A stretch of DNA of 64,000 nt, from contig JANDJI010000001.1 of assembly GCA_024331125.1 (NCBI GenBank), positions 652,001-716,000 of the forward strand, read 5' to 3'. The stretch is from Nitrospira sp. GTDB lineage: Bacteria; Nitrospirota; Nitrospiria; Nitrospirales; Nitrospiraceae. The translations under genes and the position numbers were made by a program. Under the pieces are notes generated by a model. That model was not told where the DNA came from. It did not search any database and saw only the letters and a list, made by a program, of their open reading frames with translations. Below, piece by piece: positions 44,871-55,378 of the stretch. Within the stretch, counting starts at the first letter, position 1, and every line of letters begins with the position of its first letter.

Positions 44871-45239
44871 ATGCTCCCCATGGACGGCGTGCTGCTGCGC
44901 ATCTTCATCGGCGAGGCAGACCGATACGACAAGCAACCGCTGTATGAATGGATCGTCACGCAAGCGAAGGCGAAAGGTTTGGCCGGGGCGACGGTCCTGC
45001 GGGGATTAATGGGATTCGGAGCCAACAGCCGTGTCATCCACACGTTCAAAATCGAGCGACTGTCTGAGGACTTACCCATCATCGTGGAGCTTGTCGATAC
45101 TTCGGAGAAAATCGAGGCATTCCTCTCGTACATCGAGCAACACATTCGGTGCGGCTGGCTGGCGACAACGGAGCCAATCCGGATCCGCTTTTACCGCGGT
45201 GAGACCCCGGCAAAATCCGGCACCGATGCTCACGGCTGA
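44871..45239 (+). CDS. DUF190 family protein
   Basis: The 122-residue protein (GVLLRIFIGEADRYDKQPLY, AKAKGLAGATVLRGLMGFG, IIVELVDTSEKIEAFLSYIE) is a PII-like DUF190 protein, a trimeric ferredoxin-fold family often encoded next to crcB. Its role in fluoride handling is not established. Start ATG at 44871 has GGAGGTG immediately before, overlapping the crcB stop. Confidence 0.88.
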   Translation: MLPMDGVLLRIFIGEADRYDKQPLYEWIVTQAKAKGLAGATVLRGLMGFGANSRVIHTFKIERLSEDLPIIVELVDTSEKIEAFLSYIEQHIRCGWLATTEPIRIRFYRGETPAKSGTDAHG

Positions 45240-45431
45240 AGATCTTTTCCCTGTAGTCCCTCCATCATTCACTCCCTCATTCCACCTCAAAATCGCCGGC
45301 AGCCGGGGCCAGCGCTTCCCTTGTTTATTTCTGTAGGCAATCTGCTACACACCCTCGGCCTGACCAGGCAACCACCTTGTCAAACTGCTGAGAACGCTTG
45401 GATTTCTTGTGAGCGGGCACAGAAATAGCGT

Positions 45432-45447
45432 CGGCATTGCGTTTGCG
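45432..45447 (+). promoter_or_regulatory. Sigma-54 promoter candidate for the OmpA-lipoprotein gene
   Basis: CGGCATTGCGTTTGCG has GG and GC exactly 10 bases apart, GGCAT in the -24 box and TTTGC in the -12 box. It is 66 bases ahead of the start codon. The T before GG is C here. Confidence 0.5.
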
Positions 45448-45511
45448 TCTTTCGGCACAGTCTACTATTGTGTCGTATCGACCCAACCCCCAACCCAAGG
45501 AGGAATCTGTC

Positions 45512-46591
<1,080 letters not shown>

Positions 46592-46605
46592 CCTCGCAGC
46601 ACCCG

Positions 46606-46637
46606 GAGGCGCCCGCCACACGGCGGGCGCCTCTTTC
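46606..46637 (+). terminator. Intrinsic terminator of the OmpA-lipoprotein gene
   Basis: GAGGCGCCCGCC pairs perfectly with GGCGGGCGCCTC across a 4-base loop and is followed by TTTCC, 14 bases after the stop codon. Confidence 0.75.
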
Positions 46638-46768
46638 CAATGCATCTTCCGTACGGCTTACGAATCTTTCCCCGCCGCGTTCCTTCGGTTATGATGCGGA
46701 GCCGACAGGCGTTGTTGCGGAACACCGCGGAGGCGTTTGCCGATTTTATTTACCGTACAGAGGTGATC

Positions 46769-47425
46769 ATGTCGAACGCAGTGCCGTCGGTCCTGTTGCT
46801 CCTTATGACGTTTAGTTTTTCTGCTTGCGACAAAGCCTACCTCGCAACCATGGAAAAGATGGGGTACGCGAAACGCGACATTCTCAACAGCCGAGTCAAA
46901 TCAGCGCGGGATGCCCAGGAAGAGGCGAAGAAAGACATTCAAAGCGCATTGGATCAATTCGGACGCGTGGTGTCCTATGAAGGCGGGGATCTGGAGGCCA
47001 CTTATAAGAAGTTGCACGGTGAACTGGAGACAAGCGAAGACAGCGCCAAGGCGGTCCGGAAACGGATCGAGGATGTCGAAAGCGTGGCCGATGCCCTCTT
47101 CTCGGAGTGGGAACAAGAACTCGGCCGGTATTCAAGCGCCGACCTGCGCCGTAAGAGCCAAGCCAAACTCGTCCAAACCAAGAATCGCTACAAGGACATG
47201 CTCGCGGCGATGAAACGGGCCGAACAACGGATTGAACCGGTCCTCAGGCCGCTGCGCGACCAAGTCCTTTACTTAAAGCACAATCTCAACGCCCGCGCTC
47301 TGGCCGCCATCAAGGGCGAACTCGTCAAAGTCGATGCGCACGTCGATCAGCTCGTCAAAGACATGAATCGCTCCATCGCCGAAGCCGACAAGTTCATTCA
47401 ATCGATGGAGAAGGAATCGGACTGA
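46769..47425 (+). CDS. DUF2959-type lipoprotein
   Basis: The 218-residue protein starts MSNAVPSVLLLLMTFSFSAC, a lipoprotein signal with Cys20. The rest is helical, with KAYLATMEKMGYAKRDILNS, KSARDAQEEAKKDIQSALDQ, and a long charged coiled coil ending in FIQSMEKE, as in DUF2959 proteins. Function is unknown. CAGAGGTG is the ribosome-binding site before ATG at 46769. It follows the terminator of the OmpA gene, so has its own promoter; both are outer-membrane lipoproteins. Confidence 0.8.
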   Translation: MSNAVPSVLLLLMTFSFSACDKAYLATMEKMGYAKRDILNSRVKSARDAQEEAKKDIQSALDQFGRVVSYEGGDLEATYKKLHGELETSEDSAKAVRKRIEDVESVADALFSEWEQELGRYSSADLRRKSQAKLVQTKNRYKDMLAAMKRAEQRIEPVLRPLRDQVLYLKHNLNARALAAIKGELVKVDAHVDQLVKDMNRSIAEADKFIQSMEKESD

Positions 47426-47544
47426 TCGTCAGGCTTGAGGGAAGGTAGTGGACGGGACCCAGCAAATGCCTTTCACGAAAGCGTCGGCACCTCAGATTGC
47501 CCCGACATGAGCTCGATCACAGAAGGATCGGATAGAGAGCCCGC

Positions 47545-48825
47545 TCACCCAGGCAGGGCTTGATACCACCCGTCGGCTTGGATAAGTTTGACAGGGTAGT
47601 CAAAGAGATCGCTGATTTGTCGATCGCTCAGCAGGTCGGACTTGGCTCCGTCGGCGACGATCGTTCCTTCCTTAAGCAACACGACCCGATCGATTTCCGG
47701 CGGAATCTCGTGGATGTGGTGCGTCACCAACAGCACCGTCTTGCCCTTTCGTATCTGCCCGCGCAACAGATCCAGATACTGAAAACAGGCCTTGAGATCC
47801 AGGCCGCTCGTCGGCTCATCAAACACCAACAGGGGTGGATCATGGACCAACGCCCTTCCCAACAAGAACCGCCGTTGCTCGCCGGCCGATAAATGGCCAA
47901 ACCGCCGGTCCGCCAACGGGGCGAGCCCCAGCTCATCCATCACGTCCCGCGCCCGCGCCGCCTGCGCGTCGCTGAACCGTTGATGATCATACGTGTCATT
48001 ACTGGCATAGAATCCTGACAGAACCACGTCGAGCCCCTTGGCACCGATCAAGTACTCCCGCTGCAGATCATGGGAAACTATGCCTAACCGCTTCCGCACG
48101 TCCCACACATTGGAGCGATCGTCGCCGAACAAGCGGACCGACGTCGACGGCAACGGCATGGGGTGGACTTCTCCGGCCAACAGTTTGAGCAAGGTGGACT
48201 TTCCCGCCCCGTTGGGCCCCAGCACGACGGCATGTTCCCCTTCACGCAAGACAAAGGACAAATCGGCAAAGACAAGAACGTCACCGCGATAGACCCTCGC
48301 ATGGCAGATATCCAGAATGGGGCCGTGCGCCGCACTCGCACCGGCTTCCTGACGTTTGACCGGCACAGGAGGCACGGCGGCGACCGACTTTCCCTCCCGT
48401 CTCGCCCGTTCCAACCCGGCGCGAGCCAGCGCATCGGCCCGCTCGTTCTCTCGATGACCGTCATGCCCTTTGATCCACCGCCACTCGATCACACGCCCTG
48501 ACGCCAAGGAGTCCAACCGCCGCCACAGGTCTTCGTTTTTGACCGGTTTATTGTCGGCCGTTTTCCAGCCTCGCCGTTTCCACTCGTGAATCCACTCGCT
48601 GATGCCCTTCTGGACGTATCGGGAATCCGTGTACACCCGCGCCTTGACCGGCTTGGTCACCGCCTGCAACGCTTCGATCACCGCAAGCAACTCCATGCGA
48701 TTGTTCGTCGTGGCCGGCTCTCCGCCGCTTAATTCTTGTTCGATGCCGCCGGCCCGCAGCAAGACGCCCCAGCCTCCCGGACCGGGATTTCCGCTACAGG
48801 CGCCATCGGTATAGATTTCGATCAT
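47545..48825 (-). CDS. RNase HI fused to ABC-type ATPase
   Basis: A single 426-residue frame. Residues 1-145 are RNase HI, with all acidic residues of the active site (Asp7 in [16 protein letters not shown], Glu45 in NNRMELL, Asp67 in YTDSRY, Asp131 in NERADALA) and His124. Residues 167-426 are an ABC ATPase like ModF/YlmA: Walker [10 protein letters not shown] at 203-211, signature LSAGEQRR at 312-319, Walker [13 protein letters not shown] at 332-343 and the switch His in [11 protein letters not shown]. No membrane partner follows, so the ATPase half probably acts on nucleic acid or ribosome-related substrates, not in transport. The gene lies 47 bases after the giant-protein operon on the same strand and may be co-transcribed. 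Confidence 0.9.
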   Translation of the reverse strand: MIEIYTDGACSGNPGPGGWGVLLRAGGIEQELSGGEPATTNNRMELLAVIEALQAVTKPVKARVYTDSRYVQKGISEWIHEWKRRGWKTADNKPVKNEDLWRRLDSLASGRVIEWRWIKGHDGHRENERADALARAGLERARREGKSVAAVPPVPVKRQEAGASAAHGPILDICHARVYRGDVLVFADLSFVLREGEHAVVLGPNGAGKSTLLKLLAGEVHPMPLPSTSVRLFGDDRSNVWDVRKRLGIVSHDLQREYLIGAKGLDVVLSGFYASNDTYDHQRFSDAQAARARDVMDELGLAPLADRRFGHLSAGEQRRFLLGRALVHDPPLLVFDEPTSGLDLKACFQYLDLLRGQIRKGKTVLLVTHHIHEIPPEIDRVVLLKEGTIVADGAKSDLLSDRQISDLFDYPVKLIQADGWYQALPG

Positions 48826-48872
48826 GCGCTCGAGGCCAAAATACCTGCCGCTTTATGGGCACAGGCACTTCC

Positions 48873-51800
48873 TCACAGAGGCACACTGCCGAGCGCGGCA
48901 AAAACCAGCGCGTTCAGCGTTTGGAATTCGACCCCCTCCGGGTTCACCAGATTGCTGTCAAGCGTGGGTTCGGAATAGGTGACGCCGTCCGTTCGTCCGT
49001 TCCATAGTGGCTCGATTCGTCCCAAGCCGCCGTCGCGCAAGGTTTCGCGGATAAAGTGAAAGACATCCGCGACATCCTCCAGCATCAACCGACGGCTGTC
49101 GAACCCATTGCCGGTAATGCCCAAGCGCGCCGCCATCAGCATCTTGCGGAACGAGGCGATGGAAGGAGCCGCGCCGTCGCTGCGTTCGAGATCGGTCCAC
49201 ACCAGATCGCTGCCGCCGTCGAATGTGAGGCCGCGCCGGCGGAAACTGGATGACCCGACCATCGCCCATTCGTCATCCACAATCACCACCTGGGATTCCA
49301 GGCGGCTGGGCCGCCCAGGGAACCCGACCGGATGGAACGACACCACGTTCGCCGACGGCAGATCCAGGACCAGATCAAACCGGTCTTTGACTTCTTTGGC
49401 TCGGTATTGTTCGTAGCCCTTCCCATAGTCCGGCACCTTCGGCACACAGATCACCACTTTAAGGCCGGGATGGCTCGAAATCCGTGCCGCCAACAGGCTC
49501 TTCAAATTGCGTGAATAGGGCCGCGCCGCGCCGGCTTCGGTAAAGGAAAGCCCTGGCGTTTCAAGATAGATGAACCGGCGAGCGTTTTTGATGGCCTCTT
49601 CCAACGCCCACTGCGCGTCGCGACGGCCGAAGCAGGCTGCGCTCAGCTCGCGCACCAATTCAGTGTACAGACGCTCCCGCTGCGATTCGTGCGCGGGATC
49701 GCTGTCCTTGAGCGAGTTGAGCCGGTTCCTGAGCTCGGTCTTCAACCGGGCACCGGCCGCATCCAGCGGGCTGGGCAATCCGGACAGGTTGAGTCCATCA
49801 ATCCAACTCACTACCAGATCCACCAGAGCATTCCAATCACGCGGGATCGACGCGATGTTCGCCTCCACCACGGACTTGAGCAGGGCCAGCTCCGGAGTCT
49901 CGCAATAGGGCGCGATGGTCTGTAGGACTGCACCGGCTATGGTGCCACGGGTGCCATCGGGCGATTGACCGCGATCGAGAGGTGTATTCGGCACGGGCTC
50001 GTCCCAGAGACTGTTGTTGAGCTGCTGAATCCGGTCATAGAACGAGGTCGTGCGCCGGAACGTCATCCGGGCAACATCATAGGCCAGTCCCGCGTTTTGG
50101 GTGAAGACACCGACGTACTGCGTTTCCGGTCCACCCTGCGAACCTGGCGCGCCAAGGGTCGATTGGGCCGAATGCATGGCTGACCCGATCGCCCCCCCGG
50201 CCAGCACGGCTGTCCAGTCGGCTCCCCGCTTGGCGGCGGCCGACAGATCGCGCCGCGCCATGGTGGGCAGCCGAGGGGCATCTCGCGGAGGGTCTTCCCC
50301 TCCCAGTTGCACGATAGCGTTCAAGAGCGAGTTCAGATCGGTGATTGCCGGCAGCGGGGCGCTCGTCCGACGCAGGCCCAGAACTCCGGCTCGGCAGACT
50401 CCCTGTTTAGCGGCCGTCGCCACCACGTTATCAGCCGGGTCCGCCGGTCCCGCTTCGGGAGTCGTATTCACCGGCAATTCGAGGTTCCCGAAAATCCGTA
50501 CCCTCCCGGACCGCTGAACTACAACCATGTCGAAAATCAGTTTGGGTGAGGGAGGAAAGCTGAAAGGCGGTTCAAGCCCCAGCGGATTGGCCAAACGCAG
50601 CACACATTGTCCGTTGAAGGTTCGGCCCGCCGTCGGCACCGCGACGCTATTGGCCAGTCCTCCAGCTCCATCCCCCCGACTCAACACTGCGCCACTGCCG
50701 AATACGCGATGATAGACCCGTACGGCGCAATCCACCGGCAGGCCGACCAGGGTCAGGCACACATCGGGGCTGCTCCCGTCGATGACGACCGCGCGGCTGG
50801 CCGCGATCACCTGTCGTTTAAAATCGGATGGAAAGGGGTCGTCGTCGGCCGGAGCGCTGGAGCCGGTCGGCGGCGGGAACGACGGCCAATAGATGTCCGT
50901 GCCGGAGGGCAGGGGGAATTTTGGATCGATTTCCGCCGCGGCCACCAACGATTCGGTCGCAGATCCGTTGAATAAACTGTGAAGTCGCTGCATCAGAGCG
51001 TTGCCATCCGCCAAGGTCTTGAGATCTTCGTGCAACCGCACCGCTGGAGCAGGTTCAAGGCGAGATCCCACGTATCCGGTCGGAGACCGATCTGGCGCCC
51101 CCGTCAGGTACGTGCGCGTGTCGAGCACCTTGATGGTGAAAAAGTCGTGCGTCAGCGTAGTGCCACTTGGAAGTGCGGGCAACGCGCAGCGGTTCCCGAG
51201 CCGCCCGAACGTATCCAATCCCAGATGGAGATGCCGGGCCCGTTCCAACGGAAAAGCTCCCGTCGCGCCCGTATCGGGCTGGCGAGTCAGTTCTCCTTTA
51301 AGTTCCGCGTCGGATCCGGTATAAGCCGACACGGTAAAGAGGCCGATGGCCGGGATCATGTCGGTTTTCCCGTTCACAAAAGCGCCATCGTACGGCGTGC
51401 CGTCCGGTTTGACCGTCCGCACAGTGAAGGATCCGGGACTCAAACCCACAATGTGGGCGAGCTGATTCGGCGCACTCTCCTTGACGAGGCCGGCATAAGC
51501 GTCGGCCAAAACCGTGAAGCAGGAGGCGACCATCAAGGGATGGATGATATGCCCCTGCTCGTCGAAGAAAAACAATTCCCCGGCAATCCCCGTATCTTGC
51601 CCCGCATGGAGCCACCCACCGGTCACGGCTTCGCCCACATCACTCGATGCGATGAAGAAATACCGCGGGACGGGTCGGATCGGCCGATCCACCGGTTTAT
51701 TCGGATAGTTGACGGGGCTGGCCGCTTCGAGGCGACGGACATACAGCCGTTTCAGCCGCTGCAACGCGCCGGGGAACAGTTCGAAGAGTAATCCGTCGCC

Positions 51801-52073
51801 GTTCACGGCTGTACCGTCGGTTTTGATGAGCGTGGCGGTCGGTTTGCGGTCGGATACATTGGTTTTGACGACGCGGGCCGAAATCGGACAGTACCACGTT
51901 TCCCCGCCCGAGAGCGTAAGCGACAGGCTCTCGGCGTTGAACGTGATGTGCCCCCCTGCGTCGGCCGCGCCGTGGCTGCACCATTTTTTTGAGATGAACG
52001 GCATGCCGATGCCCAGCGGTTGCAGGCCTGTTTCTCGAAAGGCGACCGTGGCTGCTTCAGAGAGAAAAGACAT
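48873..52073 (-). CDS. Giant protein 3 of operon, degenerate phospholipase-D-like domain
   Basis: 1,066 residues, no signal peptide. Residues 1-620 are beta-rich and unlike anything I know, with glycine- and proline-rich loops (GSFTVRTVKPDGTPYDGAFV). Residues about 790-985 resemble a phospholipase D superfamily half: ALEEAIKNARRFIYLETPGL, KVVICVPKVPD and LESQVVIVDDEWAMVGSSSF. The HxKxxxxD box here reads E926-S-Q928, so the catalytic His and Lys are missing, while the Asp and GSSSFRRRG tail remain. The second box is not seen. It is probably a structural or binding module. It follows giant protein 2 by 18 bases. Confidence 0.65.
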   Translation of the reverse strand: MSFLSEAATVAFRETGLQPLGIGMPFISKKWCSHGAADAGGHITFNAESLSLTLSGGETWYCPISARVVKTNVSDRKPTATLIKTDGTAVNGDGLLFELFPGALQRLKRLYVRRLEAASPVNYPNKPVDRPIRPVPRYFFIASSDVGEAVTGGWLHAGQDTGIAGELFFFDEQGHIIHPLMVASCFTVLADAYAGLVKESAPNQLAHIVGLSPGSFTVRTVKPDGTPYDGAFVNGKTDMIPAIGLFTVSAYTGSDAELKGELTRQPDTGATGAFPLERARHLHLGLDTFGRLGNRCALPALPSGTTLTHDFFTIKVLDTRTYLTGAPDRSPTGYVGSRLEPAPAVRLHEDLKTLADGNALMQRLHSLFNGSATESLVAAAEIDPKFPLPSGTDIYWPSFPPPTGSSAPADDDPFPSDFKRQVIAASRAVVIDGSSPDVCLTLVGLPVDCAVRVYHRVFGSGAVLSRGDGAGGLANSVAVPTAGRTFNGQCVLRLANPLGLEPPFSFPPSPKLIFDMVVVQRSGRVRIFGNLELPVNTTPEAGPADPADNVVATAAKQGVCRAGVLGLRRTSAPLPAITDLNSLLNAIVQLGGEDPPRDAPRLPTMARRDLSAAAKRGADWTAVLAGGAIGSAMHSAQSTLGAPGSQGGPETQYVGVFTQNAGLAYDVARMTFRRTTSFYDRIQQLNNSLWDEPVPNTPLDRGQSPDGTRGTIAGAVLQTIAPYCETPELALLKSVVEANIASIPRDWNALVDLVVSWIDGLNLSGLPSPLDAAGARLKTELRNRLNSLKDSDPAHESQRERLYTELVRELSAACFGRRDAQWALEEAIKNARRFIYLETPGLSFTEAGAARPYSRNLKSLLAARISSHPGLKVVICVPKVPDYGKGYEQYRAKEVKDRFDLVLDLPSANVVSFHPVGFPGRPSRLESQVVIVDDEWAMVGSSSFRRRGLTFDGGSDLVWTDLERSDGAAPSIASFRKMLMAARLGITGNGFDSRRLMLEDVADVFHFIRETLRDGGLGRIEPLWNGRTDGVTYSEPTLDSNLVNPEGVEFQTLNALVFAALGSVPL

Positions 52074-52091
52074 AACGTGTTCTTCGCCGGT

Positions 52092-55000
52092 TTAGGGAAA
52101 CATGATCGAGGTCGAGCGTCCCAACGGATCCGTCACGCGCACGATCCCGGACACAACCCCCGCCGGAAGCACCAGATCGAACGTGGTGACGCCAGTGTCC
52201 GCCGTCGTCACCAGATTTTCCAGGCGCGGTGCAGCCGGTGTCGGCGAGGCGGGCGGCAGTGCGTCGGCGATCCATTGCGCCAACCGTGTCTTCACGACTC
52301 CGGTGCCCGCAATGGCGTTTGTTCGAAACACATCGATCAACGCCTTGCCCAACTCGACGGCATGGAACGGCAGATCGGTCCGCAAATGTAGGACTGGCAA
52401 AGCAACCGGGCCGGCAAGGGCAAGAAGCGGCGGACCCTCCGGCGGCCAATAGACCAGCCTGGTGGAGGATCCGGCTGATTCGGCGGCATAGATCCCTCGC
52501 GTCGGATCGGCCGTACCGACGGCGGTGACCTGATAATACAAGGGCCGCCAGGAACGTGCCGTCATGGGATCAAGTATCTTCTTGCCGCTCAACGTCGGGC
52601 CATTGAGCACTCGCTGAGTGAAATCTTGCCAAGCCGGATTATCCTCCCGGAATACCGGCACCCCCTTGGCGCCTACATCCGGGGAGAGCGGCGGCTTGCG
52701 CGTCCGATAGACGCGGTAGCCGGCGGTCGTGGCCGGACTATTGCCAAGAACTTGCACTTCGATGCCGGTCTCGTTCGGCTTGAGCGAAAGATTGGGGGCC
52801 GCCGGCCGATTGAGTCGGGGGACGGCAAAAAATACCGGCGCGGACTTGTCCGATTCGATGTTGGCGCGATTGACGGACGAGACCCGAAACACCGTCAAGA
52901 CTTCCGAGCTCCCGGCCAGTTCGAGTTCCACCGACGTCGCGGTCACCGGTTCTCGATTGTAGCGGGTGAAGGCTTTGGCGCAAAGCTGGGCGTACTCCGG
53001 CTGAAGGAGCAGGCTGCGCAATTGCGTGGCCCGCACCACATGCGGCTCGCTCAAGGGCACAAGCCAGCGGCTTCGATCGGTGGGAAACGAGGTTTTGAGA
53101 TAGTCATCGAGCGCAAACCGTATGGCCGTCTCGCTGGCTTCCCACACGATGTACCCCAGCGCGTTGGCGGCGGAGGGCCAGCTCAGGCGTCCTCGCGCTT
53201 TCTTCGTTGCATCGGGCAGAGCCGCCCACTGGACGTCGGCCGGAAGATTCACAACCGCCGGCTTGCGGGGATCCGGCATTTCCGAGGTGACCGGCGGCGA
53301 CCAGGGCGAGTATTCGGCGACCGGCAAGCGCAATCGCTCCAATCCGCGAACATAGACGGCGTAGCCCACGGCATGGGGAGCGCCGGACGGGAACACCGCC
53401 GTGACCCCGGGAATCTCCAACCGATATTGAATAAGACCGGGAGCGGGAGGCAGAGGAGCCCCATCCGGAGGAATCTCGTTCAATCGATAGACGCTCCCCA
53501 AGTCCGCTCCGGTCGGGTTGCCGTTCATATCGAAGGTGACGGTGACGAAGGGATGCGCCGCGTTGGACGAATGCACGGAGAATCCAGCCGGTGCCGAAGC
53601 GAGTGGCGTGGTACGGGCAGGATAAAATTGGCCGGCGAATTGGATCTGAGCGGCGCGGCGGTCGCTCCACTCCCAAGAAAATTCGATTTCCAATCGGCAT
53701 GCGACCGAAGCGGGGGTCGGAGGTGGAAACACGTTCGGATCCGGCAAGGCCAGTTTTACCGCGTTGATGATCGGCCGCTGCGGGGGGAGGGCTTCGCTCG
53801 TATGTGAAACCTCCCGAAACGCCGACCAGCGTCCGAATATGTCGAGGCCGGCGACGAAATACCGCACGGAAGTCGAGCCATACGGAGGCAACGGCGTCTC
53901 AGTATCGACATAGTGAAACCGGCCCGCATCCTCACCGGGCAATTCGCCCTGCGGCGCGCGGGTGAGATAAGGCTGATAACTTTTTGCAGAGAAGAAATGT
54001 TCCGTGTTGAGCCATTCCGTCTGTCCGGCTTGCCGGCTGACGACCAGGCCCCAGGCTTGGGGCGCTTCCGGTTGCCGCCATGAAATTTTGACGGCTTCGG
54101 ACGCCTGTCCGTCTCGGCCGGCCGGCCGGTTCTTTCGCAACGTGCGCGCCCGCAAGTCGGAAGGGACCTCCGGCGCCGGCAGACCTTCGGACAGAGCGGC
54201 GAAGGTGTGCCGCTCCGAATGACCGCCGAAAAGCCCCGGAAGCTCGATGTGCCCGCTTGGTCTCAGCACATATTCCGCTTCCACTTTGTAGTCGAACTCC
54301 GCCCTCACCACCGCCGCAACAACCGACGGATCGAACGGTGGGACAAAATCGTACGTGCCATAGCCCAGCGCCAGTGAGGCGAAACTATCGCCGCTGATCT
54401 GCAAAAGCGCGCCGGCCACGACGGGGAACCTCGCGATTCCCGATGTCGTCGGCGCCACCCCCGCTTGATGAATTCCCGACACAGTCCGTTCGGCAACATA
54501 CGCCGGCTGCCGATCGGCCGGATTCCAGGAATGATCGTCGCAACCTTCCAAACATTTCTGAACGTCAACCAGCAGACTTCCCGGATCGGTCGTCAAATAC
54601 TGGATGTATCGATCCGGCCTGGGCGCTTCCCAAACCGGCGTGGCAAGCGGGGCCGCGCCAAGATCCGGCACGGGTGGTTTGAGATAATATCCGATCAGGA
54701 GCCGTTGGAACGAGGCCATATCCGGCCTGGTCGGCGATGACGCAAACCCCTGCAACTCCCCGCTATAGGCCGTCGTGACGCCGGGTGGAAAGGGTAACCC
54801 GACGATCTGCACCAGTTGCCAGTCTCCCGCATTGACGACACTGCCGGTGGAAACACCCGTCACGCCAGTGACCGTCCCGGCACCGGCGCAATGCAACGAC
54901 GCCATGAAGGGAGACCTGAACCTGGTCGTGCCGCTTGCCGACAATACTTGGCCGGCTCCAGGCAAAGCCCGTCCATTACGGTCGCGGGGCTCCAGCCTCA

Positions 55001-55376
55001 GGCTTTGACCAGCAGCGAGCGTCACCTGCACGTCGAGCACGTACATCTCGGTTGAAAACGGAATGTCCGCCGCCCCGGACACCACAAAAGGGGCAGCAAT
55101 TAGTCTCACCATGTCGTATTTCCGGACCCGTCGATAGACACGGAACGGCTGTCGAGGAAACCCGAACTCGGGCACCATCGTCCAGCGCAACCCTACCGGC
55201 ATCGCGGAAAAATCCGGCGCGTAATTGGGAGTCAGCGGCTCACCCATCTGAAACTTTTTCAGCGCCTCCTGCGCAGCGTTGACAAACTCGGCGATCCTGG
55301 CCGTCGGGTCTTCCTGCCCCACGGACCAAGGCAACGGTTCGGCAAACAACCTGAATTGCGGCGTGACGGTGGACAT
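52092..55376 (-). CDS. Giant protein 2 of operon, fibronectin-III-like modules
   Basis: About 1,094 residues, no signal peptide. It has an N-terminal beta-rich part (residues 1-400) and three or more fibronectin-III-like modules in the rest, shown by pieces like KISWRQPEAPQAWGLVVSRQ, RLSWPSAANALGYIVWEASE and EVQVLGNSPATTAGYRVYRT, each followed by linker-like ends (VPRLNRPAAPNLSLKP). ATG at 55376 is 2 bases after the giant protein 1 stop and is preferred to a GTG 15 bases earlier that overlaps it. Such modules usually bind other proteins or polysaccharides. Function unknown; presence between the other two giants argues for a shared assembly. Confidence 0.65.
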   Translation of the reverse strand: MSTVTPQFRLFAEPLPWSVGQEDPTARIAEFVNAAQEALKKFQMGEPLTPNYAPDFSAMPVGLRWTMVPEFGFPRQPFRVYRRVRKYDMVRLIAAPFVVSGAADIPFSTEMYVLDVQVTLAAGQSLRLEPRDRNGRALPGAGQVLSASGTTRFRSPFMASLHCAGAGTVTGVTGVSTGSVVNAGDWQLVQIVGLPFPPGVTTAYSGELQGFASSPTRPDMASFQRLLIGYYLKPPVPDLGAAPLATPVWEAPRPDRYIQYLTTDPGSLLVDVQKCLEGCDDHSWNPADRQPAYVAERTVSGIHQAGVAPTTSGIARFPVVAGALLQISGDSFASLALGYGTYDFVPPFDPSVVAAVVRAEFDYKVEAEYVLRPSGHIELPGLFGGHSERHTFAALSEGLPAPEVPSDLRARTLRKNRPAGRDGQASEAVKISWRQPEAPQAWGLVVSRQAGQTEWLNTEHFFSAKSYQPYLTRAPQGELPGEDAGRFHYVDTETPLPPYGSTSVRYFVAGLDIFGRWSAFREVSHTSEALPPQRPIINAVKLALPDPNVFPPPTPASVACRLEIEFSWEWSDRRAAQIQFAGQFYPARTTPLASAPAGFSVHSSNAAHPFVTVTFDMNGNPTGADLGSVYRLNEIPPDGAPLPPAPGLIQYRLEIPGVTAVFPSGAPHAVGYAVYVRGLERLRLPVAEYSPWSPPVTSEMPDPRKPAVVNLPADVQWAALPDATKKARGRLSWPSAANALGYIVWEASETAIRFALDDYLKTSFPTDRSRWLVPLSEPHVVRATQLRSLLLQPEYAQLCAKAFTRYNREPVTATSVELELAGSSEVLTVFRVSSVNRANIESDKSAPVFFAVPRLNRPAAPNLSLKPNETGIEVQVLGNSPATTAGYRVYRTRKPPLSPDVGAKGVPVFREDNPAWQDFTQRVLNGPTLSGKKILDPMTARSWRPLYYQVTAVGTADPTRGIYAAESAGSSTRLVYWPPEGPPLLALAGPVALPVLHLRTDLPFHAVELGKALIDVFRTNAIAGTGVVKTRLAQWIADALPPASPTPAAPRLENLVTTADTGVTTFDLVLPAGVVSGIVRVTDPLGRSTSIMFP

Positions 55377-55378
55377 GG

